Positions 19,825 to 33,182 of a DNA stretch of 64,000 nt are shown piece after piece (the stretch's first letter is position 1; the number at the start of each line of letters is the position of its first letter). A model generated the notes under the pieces. It searched no databases. It saw only the letters and a program-made list of their open reading frames with translations, and had not been told where the DNA came from. A program made the position numbers and the translations under genes. The stretch is from Myotis daubentonii (Eukaryota > Chordata > Mammalia > Chiroptera > Vespertilionidae), in NCBI RefSeq assembly GCF_963259705.1, contig NC_081844.1, forward strand, positions 24,692,294 through 24,756,293, in the 5' to 3' direction.

Positions 19825-22800
19825 TATTTCCTCTCTGATCTTTATTATTTCCTTCCTTCTGCTTACTCTGGGCTTTTCTTGTTGCTCTCTTTCTAATTTT
19901 TTTTAAGTTGTAGGGTTAGATAATTTATTACCATTTTTGTCTTGTGTTTTTTTTTTTTGAGGTAGGCCTGTAGAGTTAGTATGAACTTCCCTCTCAGGAC
20001 TGCTTTCACTGTGTCCCATAGGTTTTGGATTGTTGTGGTTTCATTGTAATTTGTTACCAGGATAATTTTTATTTCTTCTTTGATCTCTTTGGTAACACAA
20101 TCACTGTTTAATAGCATGCTAGTTAGCCTCTAAGTGTTTGATTTTTTTCATTGTTTTTATTGTAGTTGATTTCTAATTCTACACTATTGTGATCTGAGAA
20201 AATGTGTGATATGATTTCTATCTTCCTGAATTTGAAGAGACTTTGCCTGTGTCCCAATATGTGGTCTATCTTTGAAAATGCCCCATGTGCACTTGAGAAG
20301 AATGTATATTCTGTAGCTTTGGGGTGAAATGTTCTCAAGATGTTAATTAAGTCCATATGATCTACTCAGTCATTTAGGATTGATGTTTCTTTGATTTTTT
20401 CTTTAGAGGGATTTATCCAGTGGTGTCAAGGGGTATTAAAATCTCCTACCATGACTGTATTGCTGTCAATCTCTCCCTTGATATCTTCCAGAAGTTTTTT
20501 TTTTTTTATATTTGAGTGCTCCTCTATTGGGTGAATATATGTTTACCAGAGTTATATCTTCTTGTTGAATTGCTCCCTTTAGTATTATGAAGTGGCCTTG
20601 TCTCTTATTATGGCCTTCACTTTGAGGTCTATTTTGTCAGATATAAGTATTGCTACCCCAGCTTTTTTTTTCATTTCTATTCACCTGAAAAATTTTTTTC
20701 CATCCCTGCACTATCAGTTTGTGTGAGTCCTTTGTTCTGAGGTGGGTCTCCTATACACAGCAGATATATGGGTCATGTTTTCTTATCCACTTAGCTACGC
20801 TATGTCTTTTGGTTGGGGCATTTAATCCATTTACATTTAAAGTTATTTTTTATAGGTACTTGTTTGTAGCCATTTATATTCTTTATGCCTGTGTTCCTTC
20901 TTCCCTTCCTATTTCTTCTTTTTACAGCAGTCCCTTTAGCATTTCTTGCATTTCTGGTTTGGTGGTAATAAACTCCCTTTGTTCCTTTTTGTCTGTGAAG
21001 CTCCTGATTTCACCTTCCATTTTGAATGATAGCCTTGTTGGATATAGTATTCTTGGATTCAGACCCTTGTTTTGCATCACTTTGTATATTTCATTCCATT
21101 CCCTTCTGGCCTGATGTGTTTCTGTTGAGAAATAAGTTGATAGTCGGATGGGGATTCCTTATAGGTAACTTTCTGTCTCTCTCTGGCAGCCTTTAAGAGT
21201 CTTACTTTGTCGTTAGTGTTTGCCAATTTAATTTTATTGTGTCTTGGTGTCAGTCTTTTTGGGTTCATCTTGTTTGGGACTCTGTGAGCCTCTTAGACTT
21301 GTGTGAGTTTTTTTCTTCCTAATATCATGGAAGTTTTCTGTCATTATTTCTTCAAAGAGATTTTCTATTCCTTGCTCAGTGTCCTTTCCTTCTGGCACCT
21401 CTATTATGCAGATGTTGTTTTGTTTCATGTTGTCCCAAAGCTTCCTTAGGGTCTCCTCATGTTTTTTAAGTTATTTTCCAGTTGCTGCTCTGCTTGGGTA
21501 TTTTTTCCTACCTAGTTTTGTAGCTCACTGATGTGGTCCTCAGCTACTTCTAGTCTACTGTTGATGCTTTCTATTATGTTCTTTATTGCAGTGATGTCAT
21601 TCTTCATTTCTTCTTGGTTCTTCTTTTTTTCCACTTGATTCTTACAAATGTTGTTGAATTTGTCTTCCATCCTTTTTAGCATCCTTATGACCATTGCCCT
21701 GAATTAATTCTCTGACAAATTGCTTGCCTGCATTTCGTTTATGACCTTTTCCAGTGATTCCTCCTTTTCTTTTGTATAGGTGCTGTTTCATTGTCTCCCC
21801 ATGTTTGCTCCTCTCAGGGTGTCTGGTTATGTGGCTCACTCTCTACCGGGATGACTTAAAGGCACAAAATACAACTCAACAAGACACAACACAGAGGGCA
21901 TAAAACACAAATGTATTGATGATACCAATAAGCCCAAATAAAGGTGACCACCAGAGAAAATTAGGGGAGAGAAAAGAGCACAAAAATGATATTATAAAAG
22001 AAAAAAAAAAAAGGTAAGACAGAAAAGAAAAAGAACAAAAAAGGAGGGGAGAAAAATATACATATATGGGGAGAATACTCCATAAAACAAACAAATAAAC
22101 CAAAATTGCAAACAATAAACTCCCAGAAAAAAAGGGGGAAAACTGAATCTGAAGAGGTAGAGGTTATTTCCAGAAAGTAAGGTAAAGGAATTGAATGACT
22201 GGAGGAATGGCCACCATTCAGTATAGAGGAGGGAGAAAGAGAATGAGTGGATAAGGAAAAAAACCCACAAACAAACAAACAAAAAACACATAAAAAAACC
22301 TCAATAAAATAAATAAATAATAAAAATTAAAAAAATTAAAAATAAAAAGGACAAAGAAAAATCTTCCCTTTCTTTAATCTATCTAGCTAGCTATATATTC
22401 ATCTATTTTTGGAGAAGGACAATAGAGTAGAGAGTAAATAGTCTTGAGTTTGGTGAGTGGTACTAATTAAGCCATTAGGAGAAAACATGAGCAAGGGAGG
22501 AGAGGAAAAACAAAAGTATAAATAAATGGCTAGCAAAGAAAAAGAAATGAGAAGGGTGCATGGACTGGGGACAGGGAAGAGGAAATTAGATATATAAATA
22601 AGCCAACAGAGACTACTATAATAGTAATGCATCAATAAAGCAGATAAAGAAGATCAATTTTTAACAAGATGTAAAAGAAAGGAGAGAGAAAGATGAAAGC
22701 AGGAACAGGAGAAGAGAAACTAGATGAAAAAGGGAGAAAGGAAGAAGAAAAGGTTGGCACAAAGGAAAAAATGCAATAAAGTAAAGTAATGATAAAAAAA

Positions 22801-24250
22801 TAAAAATAGAATGAAAAACATTAATCCAAAAAAAAGGTTAAAAAATAAATAAAATAAAGAAAAATTATTTTTCCATTTTCTTTCTTAAGTAAAAGATAAA
22901 AAATAAAAAAGTGAAGTAGTGAAGTGTCATTCACTTCACCTGAGTTTTAATGTCCCACGGGGGCTGGTTTAAGACCTTTCTCTACTGTTCTGTCTGCCAC
23001 TTCTCAGTTTCCTGTTAGGTAATCAGCACCGGGTTGAAGTTCCCAGAGATCCACCACTCCTCTGTGTCTGTCTCCACAGCCTTGGTTTCAGGCAGGTGGG
23101 ACCAATCTGCCCACTTTGTTTGTCTTCCTGCTTTCAGTCTATTTATAGAAGTGTCTATTTCTGATACAGGCTCTAGGTGGGGGTGTTACTGTATTAGTTT
23201 CCAGGAACAAATGGCCACTCAACCCAGACCATGAGGGATCCCTGGGGATATTCAGATTCCTTGTTTCCCTGCAGAGCTCAAGGCTGGGTGCAGCTGCAAT
23301 GCTAGGAGGGGCTGGCTCTTCAGGAGAAAAATGGCTGTTTAGGGTTATAGGGACCCGACTGTCCCAGAGCTGGATTCATGGTCACCTCTCCCTGTCTTGC
23401 TCCCTGGCCTCCACAAAATTGAACCTCCACCTGCACCACAGCCTCAGTGAGTGTTTGTAATTGAAAGATCCTATGAACTGGGTTTAGCAAGTAAAAGCAA
23501 GGAAAATATAAAGACAGAGCAACCATGCCGCTGCGTATCTCCACCACCCCCCCCCCCCCTCCAAACACACACTGCACTGCTAGTGCAGAACTTCAGGCTG
23601 CCTTTCTGGGCACAGCCTCCCAATGGCTATGGTCTTAGATCTAGATTCCCCCGCTTCCAGCAGCCCTGTGGACCCTCTTCCACAGGCAAGTGTTACGCCT
23701 GTCCCCAAGGGATGCAGACTTGGTGCAGCACACTTTCCTTCTGATCCTCTCATCCCGGTAGTCACGTGTCTCTCTCACCAGCCCATATCCTCAATCCTAC
23801 CATTCTCCAGGCATCCTCTGTCCTTGCCGTCCACAGATTGCCTCACCAGTTGTGTTGAATTCACCAATTCTGGGTAGATGTTATTTGATTTAGTTCTTTC
23901 TCCTATCTGGTCCATGAGAAGGTGCAGGACATGTCCGCTGATTTGGCTGCCATTTTGTCTCCCCGCCAGATACATTTTTAGTAGCCCACAGCCTGGGAGG
24001 CTGGAATCTCAGTGTTCTGGGTTCACAACCAAGGCAGCAGATCCCTGGCTGGTGTGGCTGTAGGGTCCCAGGTGGCGTCCAAGGGCTCCCCTGGTGAAGG
24101 GTGAGGCTGGGCTCCCAGTCACAGCAGCTCTCCCCTTAAAGATGGCGTGGCCTCTGTGGCAGAGCCAGCTGCCCCGGGAGAGATTGCAGCGGTAGCAAAA
24201 GCTGCCCGGCCAGGGGACCCTGGTCCTCCAATCCCCACAGGTCCTGTGGA
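19824..24250 (-). mobile_element. L1 retrotransposon, 3'-truncated, reverse strand
   Basis: Reading the minus strand: a GC-rich 5'-UTR (about 24250-21840, including 'caaaatggcagcc' near 23950 and a long pyrimidine-rich stretch), then ORF1 pieces (about 21840-21080; a coiled coil at 21694-21512), then the ORF2 endonuclease and its downstream part (about 20800-19824; IDHILGHRQS, SDHNSVELEINY). Stops are frequent. The 3' half of ORF2 and the 3'-UTR are absent. This is the reverse of normal 5' truncation and indicates a deletion or rearrangement at 19824. Confidence 0.82.
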
Positions 24251-24329
24251 ATGTAACTTACTCACACCCCCCCCCCCCCCACATGTCCACACACTCTCCT
24301 TTCATTCCCTCACTCACTCACACTCTCTC

Positions 24330-24600
24330 CCTCACTGCCATCGGAGCTCCCGCAGTCTGGAATCCCTCACTCCTTACTGCCTGCTTACAGCAGAGGTGGG
24401 AGAATCTCCTGTCACTGCTGCTGCGCTCACCAGCTGTGAGCCCGGCTTCTGGCTGAGGACACTCCCCCTGTGGGAACCCACTGACCACCAGGGGGCAGTT
24501 CCTGCATTGAGCATCTACCCCCTGGTGGTCAGTGCGCATCATAGCGACTGGTCGTTCTGCTGTTCGGTTGATTTGCATATTAGGCTTTTATTATATAGGA
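24330..24600 (-). mobile_element. Helitron (HeliBat-like), 5' part
   Basis: Ends 'gcttttattatatagga' (complement of the Helitron head) with 'ccaccagggggcag' and 'ccccctggtggtcagtgcgc' arms just inside. The CTAGT terminus was not found, so the left border against the L1 5'-UTR is uncertain. Confidence 0.75.
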
Positions 24601-24655
24601 TATTTTATGTATAAAGTAAACTTATGAGAAAGTTGATGAGCATAGCATTGAAAAG

Positions 24656-26190
24656 ATATAGAAATTTAGACATAAAGGTTTAAAGTAAATGGTAGACATG
24701 AACTTAAATGATGAATTACCTTTCATGTGTTAATGCCTCAAAGGAATTAACATCTGAAGCACATTTATATTTATTCAATAAGAAATCCTCTACCAGCTAA
24801 AGAGCCCGAATATCTCCAAACTGATTATAAATGCCTTCTACCTATGAGGGATTACATCTCAAAATGCCTTTACCCAGGGGCAATGAATCAATTGAGACTT
24901 TAATTTCATTTTCCTGAACAAAAATTTCATTGGATAAATTTCTGTATTCAACTTTTAATGCTAGTGTAAAAATATCATGAGTGATTAAAACAAACATGTT
25001 TATGCTCTTATAATTCCTGAGGTCAGAAACAGGAAATGGGTCTTAGTGGGCTAATATCAAGATGTTTGCAAGGCTAGGTTTCTTCTGGAGGCTACAGGGA
25101 AGAGTCTATTTACTTTATTTCAAACTTACATTAGAGTGCAAAAAGTATATGTTTCTGATAATTAACAAATATTTCATAGTGAGGGACTAAATGACAGCTT
25201 TTAACTTGTGATAAAAGGTCGAAATGCCAAATTGCTTTTGGCTAATATGTCATGCAGCCCATTGTGTAGCATTCAAAATTTATATCAAAGGAAGTTAGTT
25301 CTCCCCCTTGTTGAAAAGAAAAAATAGAATTTTGTGTAGATATCAGGGCTTATGTTCAAACAACAAGTCAGTATGTTGAGATTTAAGTTTTCTAATCCAG
25401 GCTAGATTTTCAGTCTTAAATTTGGAAACATTTTAAATCAGGGTTGGGATAAGATGCTGAGATGTCAGTCCCCTGAAAACAGATTATATAAAGAAGAACT
25501 AGTAAAAAACTGGGATTCCCTGGACATTTAAACTTGTCTTTTGGGAACACAGAATCTCCAGGAAAACATTCCATTCTGTCTCAACCCACAGGGAAATCAT
25601 GTGATTAGAGGTTGAAATAACAAGAAAGAAATGTACCTAATTAGCAGACATAGGGAACTGTAAATATCTCCTCATCTCTAGTCTCTCAGTGTGTGTGACC
25701 TTGGGCTGGATGGGATCTGGTTGTTGCTTTTGGAATCCTAAGTTTGTCTAGGAGACCTGTGCTTGCCTCCTTCTTGCTGTCTTGTCTGGACAGAGAGCTT
25801 TATTCTCAATCATCAACCATCCAGGAGTTTGGAATTTCACACAAAGGCAATCCCCTAAGATTTCCCAATCAGGTGAGTCCAAATATCTGGCAGGTACTAC
25901 AAGAAAGGCTCAGAGAGAATCAAAGCCAAAAACATTTACCTGAGGTCTCTTGGTAGCCATCAGCCCATGGTTGTTTGTCTGATTAACTAATTAATGGTTA
26001 GTTTATGATGCTGAAGGGAGAAGTGAACATTAAATTCAGCAACACATGGTGAATTGTTGACAATTAACATATGGAAGCCCAATTAGAGTTGGCAATGTTA
26101 GACATAAAGTACTTTAACTAAAAGTGGAACCTATACAATGAGTTTTGTAACTAAAGGGAGTAGGAAAATAGAGTGCTAGCTATGGAGTGA
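24656..26190 (+). repeat. Duplicated OR 5'-flank, copy B
   Basis: Matches 59690-61340 along its length ('gaaatttagacat', 'caggaaatgggtct', the first-exon block). In copy B about 4.4 kb separates this flank from the region next to the gene. In copy C the two are adjacent. Confidence 0.85.
25580..25872 (+). promoter_or_regulatory. Candidate OR promoter and 5' first exon, for OR at 31012
   Basis: The block 'gattagaggttgaaataaca ... tctcctcatctctagtctct' is conserved in four places and contains acctaattag, a homeodomain-type TAATTA core common in OR promoters. It runs into a sequence ending CCAATCAG/GTGAGTCC at 25872/25873, a strong splice donor. The receptor's acceptor (tctgttttctag) lies at about 30990, giving an intron of about 5.1 kb, which is normal for ORs. 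The transcription start is not determined. Confidence 0.6.
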
Positions 26191-28089
26191 TGTCCAATAA
26201 AGTAAGGGTGATTCTTTATTCTTATCATGGGGTTTATTCCACTGTGTTTCCATATTGAAGAGAAAAATACAGATTCAATATATTTCTTGTAAATATTATT
26301 TTGCAACAGTAGTTCATGAGACATACATTTCACACTGTCTTCTTTCAGTGTGGTTGTTCAATTCACATGAAACAGAATTTATTGGATAAGTAAAAAGAGG
26401 TGTGCTAAATAGCTTAACTTTGCAATTACTTCATTACCTGTGACCTGAATACATTTGTGGGTTAATTATTCATTTGTTTTGTCTATTGTAAATTATCTGT
26501 ACAAGTCCTGGCTTTTGTGTAGTGGGGCCAGAGTGTATTCATTCCTGTTTTTTTAATTGCATTCTTCTAAACAAGGAATTGCAGTCTTCTCCACCAAATT
26601 TCTTGTCATTGAGTACCTTCATGTGTGTATATGTGGGGAATTGTGAGTGTTTATTAATAGTGTGGGCTCAAATCTACCACTCAGTCATATTGTATTCTCT
26701 CAGTTTCTTCTTATTTTTCACTTTTCTTACTGAAAATAAATTCAGCTGTTACTTGTATACTTTTCTCTTGTGAATCCTTGCTCTCAACAAAAATGAAAGT
26801 GAATGTTTTTCTGTGTACTTAGTGCTAATAAATCACCCTACACCCATATAGCCAACTTTTTTTACATCTCCATTATCCCTTATTGTTCCTTTCGGCCTTT
26901 TGTCATAACCTCTATTTCCAAAATTTGCATCATGTTCTACTGTTCTCTGGAAGGCATTCTCCTTTGTATTCGACTAAAGGTTAGCTTTACTTTCTATTAG
27001 CATATTTGAATCTAATAACTTTATATAAGAAGAAATTATAACTTAGACACTGCTTTTCCCCAGATTTAAAAGCCATTCTATGATATTCTTATATATCCAA
27101 GTTTTTGATATTTAATCTGGAATTAATGGCCCATGTTGATGATAAGTCATTATTTTCTATCTTTATATATATAGATTAATATGATTTTCACTTAATGTTT
27201 TTATGTAATTGTTTCATAGCCACCATGCATAACCTAATCTCATTCTTGCCGATAATCTGTATTCCATAGTCTTAGTTTTTAAAAAACTTCTCTTTCTATG
27301 TTATGCACATATACATACTCATATGCTTTTATGTAAATTCATAAGTAGTCTCCTGTGCCCATCAGAAATTCTCTTTATGTGTTGTACACTCTTTTTTCTG
27401 TGTCCACGCTTCCTTATTACTAACAATATGTTATGGTCTTCCCTCCACTCAACTAGTGTAATACCAATTCATTATTACCATGTGCACAGAATCTTTTATG
27501 ATGTGGCTATTCTATTCCATATACTTTCTCAATACATTGCTATTATAACAATCATACAAAAATATTCTGAGATTGTTACGTTAGAACTCTGGTACTCCAA
27601 CAGCGGCAGTATTGTTCCCCCAGGGGACATAGAGCAATATCCAGAGACACTTTTCACTGTCACATGGGAGATGTAGGTAGAATCCAGGATGCTCTAAACA
27701 TCCCACAATGCATAGGAGAGACCACACCACAGGCAATGATCTGGCCCAGAATGTCAATAGTGCAGAGACTGAGAAACCATGACTGAAAGAATACATGTAC
27801 TTGTAATAGTTGTCTTCAGATTGGTTTCCCAATGTTGTAACACTTTACAGTTCTGCCAGAAAAGAAAAACGAGTACCCCTTTGCTACCTGCTTGAAAGTT
27901 CCAACCCCAGTCAATGTGACATTTTAGTTTTTTCCAACCTAACAGGTATGAAAATTTTTTTATTGTCTTCTGGACTTTTCCTGAATTTGATCAAACATTT
28001 ATATGTTTGATGGTTTTGTTAATTTTAATATTATTTTTATATGCTGATTACTCTTTCATTATCAGCCTTTTAAATTATTTTTAAAAAAA

Positions 28090-28270
28090 TATTATGGTGG
28101 GGAGGTTGAGGAGGATAAAAGTGGCATAAATGGTGATAGAAGGAGACTTAACTTGGGATGCTGAACACACAATATAATATACATATGATGTATTATAGAC
28201 TTGTACACTTGAAACCTATATAATTTTATTAACCAATGTCAATGTAATAAATTCAATGAAAAATTTAAAA
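28090..28270 (+). mobile_element. L1 3'-end remnant
   Basis: Paralogue of the remnant at 2590: 'gaaacctatataattttatt' and 'caatgtaataaattcaatg'. Confidence 0.6.
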
Positions 28271-29934
28271 AAGAAGTAAATTAAGTAAAAATTAATATTT
28301 GTCAATTGATTTTGGGGGGGTGTTTGGCCAAAGAGACGTTTTACATTTTTTAAACATTAAATATATCTGTCATATTACTTCTGAGTCTCTTGACATAAGT
28401 ATGATGGTTTGGCCCACTCATAAACCTTGATATGTAGTTTTCTATCTGTTAACCAAAGAGAGATTGGTTACCCCTATAGTGAGTAGACAATACATCTGTT
28501 TTTTTTTGTAAAATGATTGAGGGGCTCAATTTCATTTTCCTACAGGATGATATTTATTTTTCCAACATTCACAGCAATTCAATCTTTCCAAATATATTGA
28601 AATGCAACCTTACATGGGTTCAATGTACTTATATACAGAGTCCTAATTCCTTATTCACTCAGCAAATAATAACTGAGCACCTGCCATTGGCCACAATTTT
28701 TAGAAACATTATAGATTATCTTCTATGTCTAATGCCATTGCAAATTTAATTACTAATCCATGTTGGTATCACTAAATTATTGTTGTTTTTCTATCTTGCT
28801 TCCATTAATTTTTGATGCTCCACTCAATTTTCTTTAATTGATATCAGTTGGTTTAAAACCACTCTGTTTAACCAGGTTTCATTCTCCCTGTCATGCCTTT
28901 GATTTTATAACTTCACATTTACTTAAAGGTTTGCCTATATAAGTGCACATATATTCACACACATTTGTGAAAATACAAAGGTGAACAAAACAGGTGAAGC
29001 CCTGCTTGTCTGGATCTGGCACTGTGATGGTGAGGTCAGAGTACAATGAAATAAATGTTTGTATGACAATGTGCTCAGGCTTAAATCATATGAAAAAAGT
29101 CACTCAGTGTAGAAGGATGGCTCCTCATGGTGTGTGCTGCATGTATTGCTCATGTCCTGGGAGGCCTTTGCATGTTGGATGAGACAGTATTAGACTGCGC
29201 CCATTATTTGTCAAAAATGAGATCAAAACCCAAAGTCCAAGAAAAACAATGATGTCACATAGGAAAAGTGAGAAAGGGGCTTGTCTCATCTGCCACCAAC
29301 CATATAAAACCAACTGGTCAAATAAATATAGAAGGGGCACAGGAAAAACCTGTCTTCTACTGTTTGATGTTATAAATATTCAACCTGTGTTGTTTTTGGA
29401 CATTTCCTTTTATGAGCTATTGGTTTATTTTTTGGTAATTTGTCACGTGGGGTAGTCAATCTGTAAGGTGTTTCATACCATATATTTATAACTACCTCTG
29501 TCTTTTGGAGAAATTTATTTTTTCTTCTTTATTATTTTTGCTTGGCCTCAATGGGGTGTAATTAGATTTGGAAAGCTGCTAGAATCCAAAGAAGATTTTG
29601 CTTCCTCATCATATCTCCGGGACCAGCTGAGCTCATTAGATCTCTTTTCTTCCTAATGTGCATTTTATTTCTGTCTCTCCCACTATGTTTATTTAACCTA
29701 TTGTTCATGTTTCTTTAAATACAGGACAGAAAATGTGCATAGCCATATGAAACCCAAAGTTATTTGTCCACGGAAGGCATACAATAGGAATATCTAGGTA
29801 CTATTTCTAAGCTCTTTTAAAAAATACTTGACATGGACAGTTTGACTTGCATCTACTCATAGCCTACATAGTGCGGGAAGGAGGGAGAAGAACAAGGAAA
29901 TACCATAGATGAAGAGGCCCTGGTGTATTTGAGT

Positions 29935-29935
<1 letters not shown>

Positions 29936-29982
<47 letters not shown>
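29936..29982 (+). repeat. (TG)n microsatellite
   Basis: Pure GT tract paralogous to the one at 4352. Confidence 0.95.
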
Positions 29983-29986
<4 letters not shown>

Positions 29987-30259
29987 CTTGTATATTGAGT
30001 GAAGTCCTCAGAGCAGAGGTGCTTGAACTCATTTATTCCAATGTGACTCTAATATCAAGAGAGGGTAACAAGGAGGAGATCCTTTGCAATTCACTGGATG
30101 CTTTGACAACCAGATTAATAAAGTGCAAGATTTACATAGTGTGCACAAGGCACCCCCTATGACTTGAAGTTTCAACAGCAACATGCAGGCTACCTTGTTT
30201 CTTCATATTCTCTGACACCTTCTCTCACCCTGCTCTTCCTTGCTCATTCCCCTGGATGC

Positions 30260-30600
30260 ACGGGGTCATTTTGAACCCTGATTTTCTAAAACAACCATCT
30301 TCTCAGGGCCTTTGCACTGGCTGCTCCTTTTGCCTGGTAAGAACTTCCCCTTTGTCTGGTGCCTGTTCTTCATTGAGGTGTGTATTTAACTGTCACCTGT
30401 TGGCAAGTCTTGGCTAAACTCTATAAAAACAACACCCTCAATGCACTCTCTCCATTGAATGTGATTTACTTTTCTTTATAGCATCTTCACCATTGCATAT
30501 GTGATATTATCATTTTTATTGGATTAAATTCTTTCTCCATCATTAGTTTGTAGAGACTTTTATTTTTCAGCATCCCATATTGTGGACAGTGCCTGAAGCA
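30260..30600 (-). mobile_element. L2 3'-end remnant upstream of OR
   Basis: 'gggcctttgcactggctgct' and the downstream text match the unit A remnant at 4640. Confidence 0.55.
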
Positions 30601-30618
30601 TGGTCTATAGTCAATATA

Positions 30619-30748
30619 CAGGGTGTCCTCCAAAAGTGTATACACACTGTACAAGCTGATAGCTCAATATTGAAAATAAAATGCATTTTAATAAACACTA
30701 CCTTTATTATTATTCAAACCATGGGCACACATTTTTTGGGACACCCAT
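30619..30748 (+). mobile_element. Mariner/Tc1-like MITE
   Basis: Terminal inverted repeats cagggtgtcctccaaaa and ttttttgggacacccat are flanked by TA on both sides. The 130-bp interior has no coding capacity. The paralogous sites at about 4995 and 61396 ('caatatatatttc') are empty, confirming a discrete insertion about 390 bp before the receptor start. Confidence 0.88.
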
Positions 30749-31011
30749 TATTTACATCAAGTGAATGAAATATATCCTCAATAAAACAGCAATATACATT
30801 ATCTTTGAAGAATTGATTGATGGTAAAAAAGGAAATTTTAATGAGAAATGGCCACAGAAATAAATTAATGGGAATCAGAACATACACTAAATATGGAAAT
30901 TATTTTCTGATTCTAATATATAAATATTTCATTTATTCTCAGTTACTAATTCCTGCTAATGTATAAATTAGTTATTAATTTTTTCTGTTTTCTAGTAGTC
31001 ACCTCTGACAC

Positions 31012-31935
31012 ATGGAACCAGGGAATGGTACACAAACTTCAGAATTTCTTCTTCTGGGACTATCAAAGGCATTGGAACTACAGGACCTCATATTTGGGCT
31101 TTTCCTCTCCATGTACCTGATCACTGTGTTGGGAAACCTACTCATCATTCTGGCCGTCAGCTCAGATTCCCACCTCCACACGCCCATGTACTTCTTCCTC
31201 TCCAACCTGTCCTTGGTAGACATCTGTTTCACCTCCACCACCATCCCAAAGATGCTGGTGAACATCCAGACACAGAGCAAAGTCATCACCTATGAAGGCT
31301 GCATCACACAGATGTATTTTTATACGCTCTTTGTAGTGTTGGACAACTTTATCCTGACTGTAATGGCGTATGACCGGTTTGTGGCCATCTGCCACCCCCT
31401 GCACTACATGGTCATCATGAGGCCCCGGCTCTGTGGACTGCTGGTTCTGCTGTCCTGGATCATGAGTATCCTGAATTCCTTGCTAGAAAGCTTAATGGTG
31501 CTGTGTCTGTCCTTCTGCTCAGACTTGGAAATCCCCCACTTTTTCTGTGAACTGAATCAGGTGATCAAACTTGCCTGTTCTGACACCTTTCTTAACAACA
31601 TTATTTTATATTTTTTACTTGTGCTACTAGGTGGTGGTCCCCTTGTAGGGATCCTTTACTCTTACTCTAAGATAGTCTTCTCCATATGTGCAATCCCATC
31701 AGCTCAGGGGAAGTATAAAGCATTTTCTACCTGTGCATCTCACCTCTCAGTTGTCTCCTTATTTTATGGTACGTGCCTAGGAGTGTATCTTAGCTCTACT
31801 GCTCCCCAAAATACACACTCAAGTGCAATAGCCTCAGTGATGTACACCGTAGCCACACCCATGCTGAACCCCTTCATCTACAGTCTCAGGAACAAGGACA
31901 TAAAGAGGGCCCTGGTAAGATTCTTTGGCAGGTAA
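31012..31935 (+). CDS. OR7A-like: Olfactory receptor, OR7A type, intact
   Basis: A complete 307-residue odorant receptor, the normal length for the family. Seen: MEPGNGT with a glycosylation site at N5, GN at 41-42 (TM1), [11 protein letters not shown] at 56-66 (TM2), conserved Cys97, [15 protein letters not shown] at 118-132, Cys179 and Cys189 in loop 2, [10 protein letters not shown] at 236-245 (TM6) and [12 protein letters not shown] at 283-294 (TM7). The ATG is chosen because an in-frame TGA lies two codons upstream, after the splice acceptor, so no upstream extension is possible. A polyadenylation signal AATAAA lies at 32020-32025. It couples odorant binding to Golf in olfactory neurons; the ligand is unknown. 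The promoter candidate is at 25580. Confidence 0.93.
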   Translation: MEPGNGTQTSEFLLLGLSKALELQDLIFGLFLSMYLITVLGNLLIILAVSSDSHLHTPMYFFLSNLSLVDICFTSTTIPKMLVNIQTQSKVITYEGCITQMYFYTLFVVLDNFILTVMAYDRFVAICHPLHYMVIMRPRLCGLLVLLSWIMSILNSLLESLMVLCLSFCSDLEIPHFFCELNQVIKLACSDTFLNNIILYFLLVLLGGGPLVGILYSYSKIVFSICAIPSAQGKYKAFSTCASHLSVVSLFYGTCLGVYLSSTAPQNTHSSAIASVMYTVATPMLNPFIYSLRNKDIKRALVRFFGR

Positions 31936-32265
31936 GCTTTTCAAGGGACAGCTGTACTAGTTTGAAGAATTGCCCATGAATGCAGGCTTCAAAGCCTCAG
32001 AGCCTGATGTTCTGACAGAAATAAAGCCAATATTTGGACCATATATAATTGGAAATTCTCATCTCATGAATTCTTTTAGCAGAATTTATTCTCTTGTGAC
32101 ATATATCATTCAAAGGAATATTTCTATTGTTTCCCTGAAAGAATAGTCATGAATTCCACTACTCCTATGGAGAAAACTACATTTGGGTACTAAGGGTATT
32201 TACATACTTTTAATTTAGAGGAAAACCTAAGACCATAGTCTTCAAGGTGCACATCTAATCTTTTT

Positions 32266-32465
32266 TCAAAAATATATTTTATTGATTTTTTTACAGAGAG
32301 GAAGGGAGAGGGATAGAGAGTTAGAAACATCGGTCAGTTGCCTCCTGCACACCTCCTACTGAGATGTGCCCGCAATCAAGGTATATGCCCTTCACGGGAA
32401 TTGAACCTGGGACCTTTCAGTCCGCAGGCTGACACTCTACCCACTGAGCCAAACTGGTTAGGGCT
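32266..32465 (-). mobile_element. Ves SINE
   Basis: Reverse Ves with 'acagagaggaagggagaggg', 'gcctcctgcacacctccta' and the head complement 'ccaaactggttagggct'. The unit A equivalent is a different Ves insertion about 90 bp away. Confidence 0.92.
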
Positions 32466-33109
32466 AATCTTTAAAGAGTTGATATGATGTCTATGTGTAA
32501 GGGTGCTTATTCATTGGGGTGAAAAAATTACCTGGAGAGTTTTATGCGCTTTTTCTTAACTATTTTCCTGTTTTGGCTGAAAATCTTTCAATACGCTCCC
32601 TACAAATGTGACTCCTTCTAGTGCTCCAAGTTAAATATCTCCCCTTTTCTAAAGTTTTCCAAATCTACCAAAGAGACAGTGAGTGAACAATCTCCATATC
32701 ACACAATATATGTCTGAATGAAGCTTATCTCACACATATTTTATCCATAAGTCACATCACAGCCTCTTGTACTCAGAGACACTAGACAGGTTTCAGCACT
32801 ATACGTGGGGGCCAATTTCAACAGTGAAATCACCAAAAGAAAGAAGGTGAAACGTGTGGCACTACATAGACTATGAAAACTACACATTATGGTATCAGAG
32901 CTGAAACAAGAAGGCAGCGTCTTGCCTTGTTGGACCTCAGATTAGAAGTGGCCAGTAAGCAATCCTGATTGTTCTTTTCTCTGTGCATGTCTGAGAATGA
33001 CCACTGACTTCTCAACAGTATTGATTTCAGGTTACAAATAAATGTTTCCAAGTAAGTAAGTTCTCAAATATGGAATATTTGAATAATGAATAATGACATA
33101 ACAAATGCG

Positions 33110-33112
<3 letters not shown>

Positions 33113-33154
<42 letters not shown>
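33113..33154 (+). repeat. (CA)n microsatellite
   Basis: About 21 CA units followed closely by 'tgtgtgtgtgtcc'. Confidence 0.95.
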
Positions 33155-33158
<4 letters not shown>

Positions 33159-33182
33159 TCTCAATTGCTTGTGTGTGTGTCC

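Larger units (their letters stand above)
26211..32560 (+). repeat. Segmental duplication unit B (OR unit)
   Basis: Direct paralogue of 1-7150, sharing flank text such as 'gagtaccttcatgtgtgtat' (387 and 26610). It differs by a mariner-like MITE at 30619 and a Ves at 32266. Apart from the OR, no gene is seen in 26211-31000. Confidence 0.85.

Noticed and set aside
24147..24614. 155-codon forward open frame
   Set aside because: Spans L1 5'-UTR, a poly-C run and a Helitron end. No start context or protein family signature.
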